Shown here one piece after another: positions 26,804-35,607 of a stretch of DNA of 64,000 nucleotides. The notes below the pieces were generated by a model, which was given only the letters and a program-made list of their open reading frames with translations, was not told the DNA's origin and searched no databases. This stretch comes from G963674835 sp963674835 (GTDB lineage: Bacteria > Planctomycetota > Planctomycetia > Pirellulales > Thermoguttaceae), in assembly GCA_963674835.2 (NCBI GenBank), contig CAXXKC010000002.1, forward strand, positions 744,001 through 808,000. Direction: 5' to 3'. The position numbers and the translations under genes were made by a program. Each line of letters begins with the position of its first letter. Positions within the stretch are counted from its first letter, which is position 1.

Positions 26804-27985
26804 ATGAGAATGCACTCAGCGATTGGACTCATCGCCGTATTGAGCCTCGGGCTGTGCAACGACGGTTGGGTACACACGGCAAACGCTGCCGCACCAAAAG
26901 GCCCATTCGAGGCGGTCGATCATCAGCGCCAGACCATCTACCATTCGCCACAAACACCCGGCTACACGTGCTGGGCCTATGTGTGGCGCATGCCCGATGA
27001 AACCCTGATGGTCACCTTTCTGCAGGCGACCGGGCCGCTGGAAGGGCGGAAGCGAACGCCGGCCGACATCCTACAACACATGCCCAACGCGCAGCAGAAG
27101 AACCCCGCATACGACTTCACCGGGCTGAATCTGGAAAACGTCTTCTTGCGTTCGTCGGATGGCGGGAAGACATGGAAGAAGGTGGGCTCGGAGCCGTTCG
27201 TCTCCTGCTTGAACGGCTTGCTCGGCGGCGGCGTCCTCTCTCTTCAAGACGGTTCGATCCTGTGCAACGTTTGGGGCCAAAACCTGGTCTACTCGCCCGA
27301 CATCCTTCCGACGGGATTTCTACGCCGCTCGGTGCAAGCAGTGGCGACTTGGAGCAAACCGCAGTACATCGCCCATGATCCGAAGAAACTCCAGACATGG
27401 CCAAAACGCCTGCGCCGCTTGCACGACGGCCGGCTCGTCATGACCGGGGGTGCCTGTCCGTACGATCCGGAAACCTGGGTCTGGGAAGAGCAGTTCCCCA
27501 ACTTTCAGGCGTGCCTGTGGGTGAGCAAGGACTCGAACGGCAACGCGTGGGACGATCCCATCTACGTCGCCCCCAAGGGCGTGAGTACCGAGGAGTGGGA
27601 CGTAGCCGAGTTGGACAACGGCGATCTTTTGGGCGTGTTTCGCACGTACGACTGCAAGCGATGTCAGAGTCTGCTGGTGAAATCGGGAGACACCTGGAAG
27701 CCCGGGCCGCTCCAACCCGCCCCCTTCCCCCATTCCGGCCAGCCCGAGCTTCTGGTGACGCAGGAAGGCCCAATTCTTCACATCGCGTCCAACGGGGTCT
27801 GGTCCACCACCGACCGTGGCGCGACGTGGACCAACATGGCCGTGCCCGGCTCAGCCTACTACCCTAGTGCCGTCCAATTGAAGGATGGCGACATCGTGGT
27901 GGTCAGCCACATCGGCAGCGACGACCCGTATGGCAGAGTCGATCAGAAGATTCTCACGGATCGGTTCCGCCTGAAGGCGAAGTGA
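26804..27985 (+). CDS. Secreted sialidase-like (BNR) propeller protein 2
   Basis: This 393-residue protein has a signal peptide (about 28 residues, ending ANAAAP) and a sialidase-type propeller with two clear Asp boxes, SSDGGKTWKK near residue 122 and TTDRGATWTN near residue 337. It follows the first sialidase-like gene at 46 bp, and the start codon sits behind GGAAAC. The two proteins are of similar length but not close copies. Secretion and the propeller fold are well supported; the substrate and even hydrolase activity are not. Confidence 0.75.
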   Translation: MRMHSAIGLIAVLSLGLCNDGWVHTANAAAPKGPFEAVDHQRQTIYHSPQTPGYTCWAYVWRMPDETLMVTFLQATGPLEGRKRTPADILQHMPNAQQKNPAYDFTGLNLENVFLRSSDGGKTWKKVGSEPFVSCLNGLLGGGVLSLQDGSILCNVWGQNLVYSPDILPTGFLRRSVQAVATWSKPQYIAHDPKKLQTWPKRLRRLHDGRLVMTGGACPYDPETWVWEEQFPNFQACLWVSKDSNGNAWDDPIYVAPKGVSTEEWDVAELDNGDLLGVFRTYDCKRCQSLLVKSGDTWKPGPLQPAPFPHSGQPELLVTQEGPILHIASNGVWSTTDRGATWTNMAVPGSAYYPSAVQLKDGDIVVVSHIGSDDPYGRVDQKILTDRFRLKAK

Positions 27986-28109
27986 CGTGACAGACTGACG
28001 AGCGGCATCTGGCTTGTCGGACGAGTGGCGGCGAGCTACCGCAGTATCGCCTATTCGACCGAATTGGCTGCGCGGTGAGCAACCGCCACGACTCACGGAT
28101 CTTCGATCC

Positions 28110-29243
28110 CTATGCTTCCACCCAGCGCTCTTCGCGGGCCGAGCGGCGGACGCAGTCCATCAGGTGCTGCACGTAAATCCCCTGTTCCAAACCCGGCTTG
28201 CCGGGCCGACAGGCGGCCACGTCGTACAGGAAATTCGCCAGACAGGCCACGTGGGCGCGGAGCCAGCCGGGTGTGTTCTTCGGGCTGGGAAACCCGCTGG
28301 CCGGCTCGGGATAGCGCTGGCCGGCGTCGATGTGCGTCCAGCCGCGCATGCCGCCGATCGGTTTGTCCGGTGCGCCGGCATCGTAAGCCTCCACATGATG
28401 CGGATCCATGCCGTTGAATCGCAGGGCTCCCTTGCTGCCATGGATCTCGATGCGGATTTCGTCCTCGGTCCCAGTGGCCAGCTTCGTCGCTTCGATCGTC
28501 CCCAACGCTCCGCAACGCAGCTTCGCCAGCATCACCACGCAGTCTTCCGTATCCACGGGTACCATCGTCGACGGATCGCCCAACGCGGGCCGCTCCGGGT
28601 AAGCGATCTTCGTGGCCGAGAGCAGGCTCGCGTAGTCCCCCAGCAGGAAGTGGGTCAGGTCCAAGGCATGCGAAGCCAAATCGGCGATCACTCCTCCGCC
28701 GGCGGCGGCCGACAGCTTCCACTTCAGCGGCGCCTTCGGATCGATGCTCCCACTGTGCAAGTAAGTGCAACGGAACTGGAGTAACTGCCCGAGAAATCCT
28801 TCGTCGATCAATTGCCTTGCCCGCATGGTGGCGGCGTAGAACCGGTTGTGAAAGGTCATCTGGGCCGTGCCTCGATAGTCGGCCAGTGCAGTGCGGATTT
28901 CTTCGGCCTCCTCCATGGTCGCCACCAGCGGCTTATCGCAGTAGATGTGCTTTCCGTGGCGAATGGCCGAAAGCAGGGCGTCCTTGTGAAGGTGGTTCGG
29001 CGTGCAGATGTGAACGATGTCGATATCCGGGTTCTCGGTTATTCGCCGGTAATCGGTCACTCCCTCGTCCGCCTCCGCCAACACGCGCGCTCGCTCGGCT
29101 GTTTCCGGCCGACTGGCAGCGACATGGGTGATGCGAGCCTGAAGCGGAGCCGGTTCGTAGTACATCGCCAGGTTCCGATAGCCGAACGTGTGAACCTTGC
29201 CGATGAATCCGAAGCCGAGAATGCCGACGCGATAGATCTTCAT
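28110..29243 (-). CDS. Gfo/Idh/MocA-family NAD(P)-dependent oxidoreductase
   Basis: This 377-residue cytoplasmic enzyme has an N-terminal Rossmann domain (RVGILGFGFIGKVHTFGY), the nucleotide-site motif CDKPLV near residue 100, and the family active-site stretch GGGVIADLASHALDLTHF near residues 185-202, whose Asp and His are the usual catalytic pair. It would oxidise or reduce a sugar, inositol or related compound. It is 45 bp downstream of the class V aminotransferase on the same strand. The substrate cannot be deduced. Planctomycete genomes hold many such genes, often with a role in unusual sugar catabolism. Confidence 0.88.
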   Translation of the reverse strand: MKIYRVGILGFGFIGKVHTFGYRNLAMYYEPAPLQARITHVAASRPETAERARVLAEADEGVTDYRRITENPDIDIVHICTPNHLHKDALLSAIRHGKHIYCDKPLVATMEEAEEIRTALADYRGTAQMTFHNRFYAATMRARQLIDEGFLGQLLQFRCTYLHSGSIDPKAPLKWKLSAAAGGGVIADLASHALDLTHFLLGDYASLLSATKIAYPERPALGDPSTMVPVDTEDCVVMLAKLRCGALGTIEATKLATGTEDEIRIEIHGSKGALRFNGMDPHHVEAYDAGAPDKPIGGMRGWTHIDAGQRYPEPASGFPSPKNTPGWLRAHVACLANFLYDVAACRPGKPGLEQGIYVQHLMDCVRRSAREERWVEA

Positions 29244-29288
29244 CTGTGTGGTGTCCCGTAGATGCGTTTTGACGGGGTCAACTCTGTT

Positions 29289-30488
29289 TCACGTATGCTC
29301 GGCGCGAGCATGCGAGGCCGGGTGTGCCGCTGCGGCGATCTCGCCGACCGCATAGATCGCTGTATCAATCTCCTCGACGTTCGTGAACGGTCCCAGACTG
29401 AATCGGACCGTGCCGCCCGCCCCAAGTGTTCCCAGGGCCCGATGCATCAGCGGCGCACAATGGATCCCTGCACGCACCTGAATGCGGTAGTTCGATTCGA
29501 GAATCGCCGCCAACTCCTGCGGTGAATAGCCATCGAGCGTCATGCTCACCACACCCACCCGCTTCTGCGGATCGGCCGGACCGTAGACCTGTGCGCCACG
29601 GACCGTCGCAAGGCCTTCGCACAAGCGTCCGGTCAACTGCACGGCATGACGGCGAATCTGCTCGATTCCTCGCCCCTGGACGTACTTCACGCCCGCTTGC
29701 AACCCGCACACACCCGCCGCATTGACATTTCCCGGCTCATACTTGTCCGGCAAGTGCTCGGGCTGGCGGTCCTCATCGCTCCGGCTGCCCGTACCGCCCT
29801 GACGAACCGGATCGAGCTGCCCCTCCACGCCCGGACGGACGTAGAGCAAACCGGTGCCCAACGGGCCCAGCAGTCCCTTGTGGCCTGGAGCCGCCAGCAG
29901 ATCGATGTTTGCTTCGGCGACCGAGAGCGGCACGTGCCCCAGCGATTGGGCCGCATCGACCAGGAAGACCGCACCGTGCCGTCGCACGATCTGGCCCACT
30001 TCGACGATCGGCTGCAACGCGCCCGTAACGTTCGAGGCATGGACCAACGCCACGAGGCGCGTGTCGCGGCGCAGTGCCGCGGCGATATCGGCAGGATCGA
30101 CAATCCCCTCCGAATCGCACTTTACTCGCGTGACCTCGATCGTTCCCCGATCTTCCAGCCACCGCAAGGGTCTTAGGACCGAGTTGTGATCGACGACGCT
30201 GGTAACCACGTGATTGCCTTGCCGCAGAATGCCGTGGATCGCCAGGTTCACCGCGTCCGTGCCGTTGAGCGTGAAAACCAGGTGCTCGGCTCGCTCGCCA
30301 CCGAGAAACTCGACGATGGCCGCCCGCGTGGCATCGATCGTCTCACCTACCTCCACCGCTTCGGGATAGACGCTTCGCGAAGGCGATGCGCCCAAGTGCC
30401 GCTGATAGTGGTCCACCGCCCAATAGACGGCTTCCGGTTTCGGCCAACTCGTGGCCGCGTTGTCAAAATAGATGCGAGGTCGAGTCAT
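29289..30488 (-). CDS. Cysteine desulfurase-like class V aminotransferase
   Basis: This 399-residue PLP enzyme has the class V pattern: IYFDNAATSWPKPEAV at the N-terminus, HNSVLRPLRW near residue 100, the Schiff-base Lys in AAPGHKGLLGPLGTGLLYV near residue 218, and a C-terminal RAGIHCAPLMH whose Cys is in the place of the sulfur-carrying Cys of cysteine desulfurases. These features match the single-gene desulfurase-like family (am_tr_V type) rather than IscS or SufS with their operons. It may supply sulfur or act on selenocysteine or another amino acid. No iron-sulfur assembly genes surround it. Confidence 0.82.
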   Translation of the reverse strand: MTRPRIYFDNAATSWPKPEAVYWAVDHYQRHLGASPSRSVYPEAVEVGETIDATRAAIVEFLGGERAEHLVFTLNGTDAVNLAIHGILRQGNHVVTSVVDHNSVLRPLRWLEDRGTIEVTRVKCDSEGIVDPADIAAALRRDTRLVALVHASNVTGALQPIVEVGQIVRRHGAVFLVDAAQSLGHVPLSVAEANIDLLAAPGHKGLLGPLGTGLLYVRPGVEGQLDPVRQGGTGSRSDEDRQPEHLPDKYEPGNVNAAGVCGLQAGVKYVQGRGIEQIRRHAVQLTGRLCEGLATVRGAQVYGPADPQKRVGVVSMTLDGYSPQELAAILESNYRIQVRAGIHCAPLMHRALGTLGAGGTVRFSLGPFTNVEEIDTAIYAVGEIAAAAHPASHARAEHT

Positions 30489-30648
30489 TGCCCGAAAAGA
30501 ACGCCCGAAGGATCCTCAATGCCGCAAGCATCGGCCCAGCGCCGATCCCCGTTCATTATGCGCATGCCCGGCCGGAAGACAACCCGCACACGGCGAAAGG
30601 GCCAACCGCTCGGAATACGTCCGCAACGCCCAGTCCACAAAGTCGACT

Positions 30649-32088
30649 CTAGCGGTTCCGGTTCGGATTTGGTTTCGGCATCTGGGCGTTCATAGCACTT
30701 CGCCACTCATGGAGCTGTTGCCGAAGCTGCGCGGCTCGATCGGGCATGTCGGCGGCCAGATCGTGTTGCTCTGCCAAGTCATCCGCCAGGTTGTACAACT
30801 CGATGTGGTTGTCTTCGAAGCACTCCAGCAACTTCCACGATCCCTGGCGGATCGCACCCACCGGCGAAGTCGTGGGATAGTAGTGAGGGTAGTGGAAACA
30901 GAGGGTATCTCGCTCCAACTTCCCATCGGGATGCCGTAACAAAGGCACAAGACTCCGCCCATCGACCGTCGCGTTATGCTTGGCATCGCCGGTTTGGCCG
31001 GCAATCTCCAGGATGGTGCGGTAATAGTCGCTGGAAATGACCGGCACACGGCACTCTGTCCCCGCAGGGCTCACGCCCGGCCAACGAATCATCATTGGCA
31101 CGCGAATACCGCCTTCATACAGCGAACCTTTGCCGGATCGAAGCGGCGCATTGCAGGTGACCGTCTGCCCTTGGAAGGCATTGACGAAGCCGCCGTTGTC
31201 CGAGGTGAGGACGACCACCGTGCGCTGGGCGATGCCGAGCTTGTCGAGTTCGGCGAGCAACCGGCCCACGTTCTCGTCGAGCTTCTGGACCATTGCAGCG
31301 TAGGTGGCATTCTTGTGATGAAGCCCTTCCTTCAGCTTCGGCGTGAAGTAGCCAACATTCTCTTCCGGCGCCTCGATCGGCGTGTGCACCGTGTGGTAGG
31401 CGAGGTTCAGCAGAAACGGGCGATCCCGAACCTTGCGGACAATGGAAATGGCCTCGTCGGTCAATCGGTCGGTGAGGTACTCGCCCGGCTTTCCCCACGG
31501 TAGGCCTGGCACGTAGCGAAGCTCGCCTCCAAAATACTTGGAACCGCGATACGGCCAGAAGAACGTCGGCGGGGCGCCCCAAAGCGTACCGCCGATGTTG
31601 ATATCGTACCCCTGGGTCTCAGGATAGTAGCCGGCCGCACCCAAGTGCCACTTGCCGACGTGGGCCGTCGTGTATCCCGCCTGGTGAAGCACCTCGGCGA
31701 ACGTGACCTCCTCGTGCGGCAGGTCCGTGATGGCGACCGGGGGAATCAGGGCCCGATTGGTGGGCGGGGTGGCCGCAGCCTCACGCCAAACGGTCATGTG
31801 CAACCGCGCAGGACATTTGCCGGTGAGAATCGATGCCCGTGTGGGACTGCAAACCGGTGCGGCCGCGTAGGCATCGGTAAAGCGTATCGCTTGCTGAGCG
31901 AAGCGGTCGATGTGCGGCGTCTGGTGCAGATCGGCCCCATAGCAGCCCAAGTCGCTCCAACCCAGGTCATCGACCAGAATGAACACAAAGTTCGGAAACG
32001 TTGCCGCCGCCGTGTCCGCACCGGCGACCGGCCGGCCCGCAACCGCCGTGAACAGAGCAACCAAACACAACAGCGCACGGCATTTCAT
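30649..32088 (-). CDS. Secreted type I sulfatase
   Basis: This 479-residue enzyme has a signal peptide (about 23 residues) and the formylglycine sulfatase signature CSPTRASILTG, with Cys80 as the residue to be converted to formylglycine. The metal site VDDLGWSDLGCYG lies at 39-51, and KWHLG and SDNGG stretches follow. It would hydrolyse sulfate esters on glycans in the periplasm. The ATG at 32088 follows GGGAGGG; the longer upstream frame is not leader-like. Sulfatases are abundant in planctomycetes, and this one fits the fucosidase and sialidase-like neighbours. The maturase is not in the window. Confidence 0.92.
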   Translation of the reverse strand: MKCRALLCLVALFTAVAGRPVAGADTAAATFPNFVFILVDDLGWSDLGCYGADLHQTPHIDRFAQQAIRFTDAYAAAPVCSPTRASILTGKCPARLHMTVWREAAATPPTNRALIPPVAITDLPHEEVTFAEVLHQAGYTTAHVGKWHLGAAGYYPETQGYDINIGGTLWGAPPTFFWPYRGSKYFGGELRYVPGLPWGKPGEYLTDRLTDEAISIVRKVRDRPFLLNLAYHTVHTPIEAPEENVGYFTPKLKEGLHHKNATYAAMVQKLDENVGRLLAELDKLGIAQRTVVVLTSDNGGFVNAFQGQTVTCNAPLRSGKGSLYEGGIRVPMMIRWPGVSPAGTECRVPVISSDYYRTILEIAGQTGDAKHNATVDGRSLVPLLRHPDGKLERDTLCFHYPHYYPTTSPVGAIRQGSWKLLECFEDNHIELYNLADDLAEQHDLAADMPDRAAQLRQQLHEWRSAMNAQMPKPNPNRNR

Positions 32089-32593
32089 GACAACCCTCCC
32101 CACGGTCAGAACCACGATTCTCGGTGGCCAGATGCCTGCTGCCATCATAGCCAAGGCGTCGCCATCCTGCCACCTCGCAGGCGCGATGAGACGTTCCGGC
32201 GCGTCGTCCGGAGAAATCCCACAGCATTCTTCTGCAACGTCTCGCAGATATTCCACGTGCTATCACTCGGCACGCATAGAACGAAGAAGGGGGGAACGCC
32301 GGACAGGGACAAAACGCGAAAATGTCCCGTGCGAAAGGCCCGGATTCTGCGACATGCCGTCGCACCGCGAACGTCGATTGAACCGGAAGAGGGCCGCCGA
32401 GTATACTGCAAACAGTCCGGTTCGGTCTCTTCTTGGACGCCACGGCCAAAAGTGCCCAACCGCGTTTGGGCACTGCCGGCTAAGCCAAGAGGGGCACGCA
32501 CCCCGTGCTCTTGCCCGGGCCGGACTACTGCCGTGAATGACTGCGATCGCCCCGCGCCGCATTGATGGGCTTTGTCTCGGCGCATCGTGACAC
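32089..32593. other. Divergent intergenic region with structured elements
   Basis: These 505 bp lie between the sulfatase (minus) and the HD protein (plus). I see no gene. A perfect 9-bp hairpin at 32451-32474 followed by T on the minus strand, and more short stems on its right (GGGGCACGCACCCCGTGC reading), suggest a structured transcript. The rest has no signal I can name. Confidence 0.4.
32448..32474 (-). terminator. Terminator-like hairpin in the divergent region
   Basis: AGTGCCCAA and TTGGGCACT form a perfect 9-bp stem around a 6-nt loop. Read on the minus strand it is followed by TTT then GG. No minus-strand protein gene ends here, so it may belong to a small RNA. Confidence 0.4.
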
Positions 32594-33358
32594 ATGTCGG
32601 ACGACAAGCTGCGTCACCGGCTCGCTTGGGAGGCGGCCCGGCTGATGTACCGGTGGGAGGAATCCGAGTATATTCGGGCCAAGATGAAGGCGGCACGCCG
32701 TCTCGGTTCCGGTCAGCCCAAACCCCACCAACTGCCTACCAATCGCCAGATCCGGCATCGTATCCGGGAATTGGCGATCGGCCAGGAAGGCCGCCTGACT
32801 AACGGCGACGACGACCAATCCGAGCGATTGGAGTGGGACGCCCTGGTGGCCCAGCGGTCGGCCGCTGCCAAAGCCGATTCCCAACCGCGCCTGGACCGTT
32901 TCCTGGTCTATCGAACGCTCCTCCTGCCGCTGGAGCTAGTCAAAGAGAACCCAAAACGCCACCCTGAAGGCGACGTGCTCTACCACAGCCTGCAGGTCTT
33001 CGAGTTGGCCCGCGAAGAGATCCCCTACGACGAAGAATTCCTTCTGGCGGCCTTGCTCCACGACGTCGGCAAGGCGATCGATCTCCAAGACCATACGGCC
33101 GCCGGGCTGACGGCCCTGGAGGGATCGATCACGCCTCGAACGGCTTGGCTGATCGAGCATCACACCGACGCTCACGCCCTACTAGAGGGGGTCATTGGTG
33201 CCCGCTCGCGGCGGCGGCTCGAGGCTTCGGAGGATTTCGAGGAGCTTCGGCTCTTGGCGATGTGCGATCGTCAGGGACGACGACGGGGTGTCCAGGTTCC
33301 GGATGTCGACGAGGCCCTCATGTACCTGCGAGATCTGGCGTTGACTTGCGGCGAGTAA
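32594..33358 (+). CDS. HD-domain phosphohydrolase-like protein
   Basis: This 254-residue soluble protein has a helical N-terminal part and an HD domain from about 125 to 230. Metal-ligand candidates are His131 (LYHSLQVFELA), the HD pair His156-Asp157 (LLHDVGKAID) and His189-His190 (IEHHTDAHALLEG). The domain resembles those of tRNA nucleotidyltransferase-associated HD proteins, but the nucleotidyltransferase part is absent. No good ribosome-binding site precedes the ATG at 32594. A DUF2007 gene follows on the same strand at 154 bp. The substrate is unknown. Confidence 0.7.
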   Translation: MSDDKLRHRLAWEAARLMYRWEESEYIRAKMKAARRLGSGQPKPHQLPTNRQIRHRIRELAIGQEGRLTNGDDDQSERLEWDALVAQRSAAAKADSQPRLDRFLVYRTLLLPLELVKENPKRHPEGDVLYHSLQVFELAREEIPYDEEFLLAALLHDVGKAIDLQDHTAAGLTALEGSITPRTAWLIEHHTDAHALLEGVIGARSRRRLEASEDFEELRLLAMCDRQGRRRGVQVPDVDEALMYLRDLALTCGE

Positions 33359-33512
33359 CGCTTTTTGGGATTTCTGACGTAGAATTCTGTGTCAGGCCGT
33401 ACAGCGTATGCGGGCACACGTCCTCCCGAGTAGGAGGAGTGCCGCCGGATCTGCCGTCTCGGGCCTGAAGGACAGGACGACTGAAGTCCAGAAATGACGG
33501 GAAAGGACTACT

Positions 33513-33806
33513 ATGGCAGACGAAGACCCCAAAGAACCCGAAGTACTCATCAGCGTCCCCACGGAGGCCGAAGCGGCGATTATCGTCGCCGCCCTCGTCG
33601 ACGAAGGCATCGAAGCCGAAGCCACCGGCGGCTACACCGCTTCCTTCACTACGGCAGCCCCGGGCTTTGCCCAAGTGGTCGTTCACCAGGCCGACCTGGA
33701 ACGAGCCAAAGAGATCCTGGCCGAACTGCACCAATTGGGCGCCGACATGGAAGCCGAGGCGGAAGTCGAGGAAGAAGACGAGAACCAAGCCGAATCCGAG
33801 GCCTAG
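33513..33806 (+). CDS. DUF2007-type putative signal transducing protein
   Basis: This 97-residue protein has a compact ferredoxin-like domain of about 70 residues (EVLISVPTEAEAAIIVAALV, then GFAQVVVHQADLERAKEILAE) that matches DUF2007. A highly acidic Glu-rich tail of about 20 residues follows. AAAGGA lies before the ATG. The stop codon lies inside copy B of the dispersed repeat, so the last codons may have been shaped by that insertion. Its function is unknown. Confidence 0.75.
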   Translation: MADEDPKEPEVLISVPTEAEAAIIVAALVDEGIEAEATGGYTASFTTAAPGFAQVVVHQADLERAKEILAELHQLGADMEAEAEVEEEDENQAESEA

Positions 33807-33867
33807 GCGAGTCGCACTTGCCTGTGGCGTTCCCGGCGGCGTGTTTCTGCCGTTCCGAAAGCGATTT
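33803..33867 (-). repeat. Dispersed intergenic repeat, copy B
   Basis: On the minus strand this copy reads AAATCGCTTTCGGAAC at its start and GTGCGACTCGCCTAG at its end, very close to copy A. It overlaps the stop codon of the DUF2007 gene. Confidence 0.8.
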
Positions 33868-33933
33868 ACCCGCAGCACCGGCGTGAAGAGCGCGCTAAGG
33901 CCGGCGGCAAGCATCCCGTAGGTTATGCTTCAG

Positions 33934-34073
33934 CCACCCCTTTCAACATGAAAGCAACGCTAGCTGGCAAATCACCGGGAGAAACGAAATTCGATATTGT
34001 CGATGGCTGTTTCCTCTGGCCGATGCTAGCTGCGAATTCCTCGGGAAAAACGACACCATGTTGAAAGGGGTGG
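33934..34073. repeat. 140-bp element with 17-bp terminal inverted repeats, copy 1
   Basis: The ends are CCACCCCTTTCAACATG and its exact complement. Inside are two imperfect 29-bp tandem halves (33959-33987 and 34025-34053, 23 of 29 identical), each starting GCTAGCTG and ending AAACGA. It is identical over its length to copy 2 and has no coding capacity, as in a MITE or a structured repeat. Confidence 0.8.
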
Positions 34074-34195
34074 TTATGCTTCAGCATAACATGCCATTCC
34101 GAGAGCGCTCGCTCGACACGTCATGCACTGGCATCCCAGCGTTAGCGCTGCGCGCAGCCAAGTGCGCTGGCTCTCCGTGTTACGCTGAAGCATAG

Positions 34196-34335
34196 CCACC
34201 CCTTTCAACATGAAAGCAACGCTAGCTGGCAAATCACCGGGAGAAACGAAATTCGATATTGTCGATGGCTGTTTCCTCTGGCCGATGCTAGCTGCGAATT
34301 CCTCGGGAAAAACGACACCATGTTGAAAGGGGTGG
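34196..34335. repeat. 140-bp element with 17-bp terminal inverted repeats, copy 2
   Basis: This is the same sequence as copy 1 and in the same orientation, starting 262 bp later. With the outer GTTATGCTTCAGC and GCTGAAGCATAGC ends, the two copies form one larger inverted repeat of 29 bp arms spanning 33922-34347 (one mismatch). Confidence 0.8.
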
Positions 34336-34394
34336 CTGAAGCATAGCCCACGACATCCTGCGACGCTCGGCCGTCCGTTTCCTGAAAGCGGCGG

Positions 34395-35273
34395 CTACTG
34401 CTTCTTCAGTGCCGCCATCACACGGTCGGTGATCGCCTGCACCAGGGCTTCCGTGTCGGCCGGGGCCGAACCGTTTGTCGCGGCATGCGACGGTGCGCCG
34501 TTGCTGTTCGGGATCACGGTCCGGAAGGTCGGCGGCTGAAACGCCTCCTGCGTAACGCCCGTCTTCTTCCAACTCTCGCGGAAGATGTCGTTGGCGCAGA
34601 TCTCGCAATTCTTCATTCCGATCCGCGGATCCTCGAAGCCCCATTTCTCCTTTAGGTTGAGCAGATCCTGCGCTTCCGGTTCGGTGAAGTAGTTCACCTT
34701 TCCCAGGCCGCGCGACAGCATGAGGATGCGGCAGTAGGCGTCGAGGATCTCCGTCCACCAGTACGCTCGCTCCACGTTCTCACCGAAGCTCACCGTCCCG
34801 TGATTGGCCAGGATGATGATGTTCGACTTGTGGACGAACGGCAGAATCGTGTCGGCAAAGTCCTGACCGCCCGGCGTGCAGTACTTCGTAATCGGCACGT
34901 CGCCCAGGAACACTTCGACCTCCGGCAAAACGCACTGCGGAATCGGCTCGCGAGCTACGGCGAAGGCGGTCGCGTGGGGCGGATGGCAATGGACCACCGA
35001 CTTGACCTCGTCGCGCTCCTTCATGATCGCCAGGTGAAGCATGATCTCGCTGGTCCGTTTCCGGTGGCCGGCGATCTGGTTCCCCTCCATGTCGACCACG
35101 CACAGGTCGTCGGGCTTCATGAAGCCCTTGCTGATCATCGTCGGCGTGCAGACGACCTCTTTCTCGCTGACGCGATAGCTGATGTTGCCGTCGTTGGCCG
35201 CGGCAAACCCCTTCTTGTACAAGCGGTCGCCGATCTCACATATCTCTTGCTTGACTTTGTACAGATTCACCAT
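34395..35273 (-). CDS. Class II (fuculose/rhamnulose-phosphate type) aldolase of the BMC
   Basis: This 292-residue Zn aldolase would split fuculose- or rhamnulose-1-phosphate into dihydroxyacetone phosphate and lactaldehyde. Metal ligands are visible as His95 and His97 (VVHCHPPHATAF) and His158 (ILANHGTVSFG); Glu76 in TSEIMLH is in the place of the catalytic acid. A Pro/Ala/Ser-rich linker and an amphipathic helix at about 273-292 (DTEALVQAITDRVMAALKK) follow the fold, as expected for a C-terminal encapsulation peptide. It is the last gene of the operon, 22 bp after a BMC-P gene. The equivalent protein in Planctomyces limnophilus is, as I recall, PvmN. Confidence 0.88.
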   Translation of the reverse strand: MVNLYKVKQEICEIGDRLYKKGFAAANDGNISYRVSEKEVVCTPTMISKGFMKPDDLCVVDMEGNQIAGHRKRTSEIMLHLAIMKERDEVKSVVHCHPPHATAFAVAREPIPQCVLPEVEVFLGDVPITKYCTPGGQDFADTILPFVHKSNIIILANHGTVSFGENVERAYWWTEILDAYCRILMLSRGLGKVNYFTEPEAQDLLNLKEKWGFEDPRIGMKNCEICANDIFRESWKKTGVTQEAFQPPTFRTVIPNSNGAPSHAATNGSAPADTEALVQAITDRVMAALKKQ

Positions 35274-35295
35274 GGCTCACTCCGGCCGCAAAGGA

Positions 35296-35595
35296 TCATT
35301 TGGAAGCCCCAGGTGGGGCAATATCTACACGATCGAGGATCGCGGCAACGTACGCGTCGATCGGCTTCACGTCGGGATAGAACGGCATCGCCGCCTCCCG
35401 CCCCTCGCTGATCGCGATTTGGCTGCCGATCCCGGCCCCCAACTCGTCGAACACGATCAGCTCTTCCGCCGATTTATCACCGCGGCCAGTCAAGTCGTCC
35501 AGCGTCAGCGGCACGACGACCTTCCACCGCGCCCCAGTCACGCTGGGATGCCGGCGGCTGAGCGTCACCGTGCCGATCACTTCGCCGATTCGCAT
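35296..35595 (-). CDS. BMC-P pentameric shell vertex protein 3 (EutN/CcmL family)
   Basis: This 99-residue protein is a Pfam EutN/CcmL domain that forms pentamers closing the vertices of the shell. It opens with RIGEVIGTVTLSRRHPSV and contains FDELGAGIGSQIAISEG, the region lining the pentamer pore. Compared with the other two BMC-P proteins of the operon its pore segment is more divergent (ISEGREAA). It lies 12 bp after the RpiB-like gene and 22 bp before the aldolase. AGAGGA precedes the ATG. Confidence 0.9.
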   Translation of the reverse strand: MRIGEVIGTVTLSRRHPSVTGARWKVVVPLTLDDLTGRGDKSAEELIVFDELGAGIGSQIAISEGREAAMPFYPDVKPIDAYVAAILDRVDIAPPGASK

Positions 35596-35607
35596 TCGAC
35601 CGTCCTC

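Larger units (their letters stand above)
33807..34394. other. Repeat-only region between the DUF2007 gene and the BMC operon
   Basis: These 588 bp have no gene. They hold dispersed-repeat copy B, two identical 140-bp elements, and four copies of a GCTTCAGC/AGCATARC palindromic motif. The 122 bp between the two elements are rich in short dyads such as GAGCGCTC and GTTAGCGCTG. The operon's aldolase gene ends at 34395. Confidence 0.6.

Noticed and set aside
33934..34335. CRISPR array or tandem satellite
   Set aside because: There are only two copies of 140 bp, with inverted ends and no spacers of regular length.
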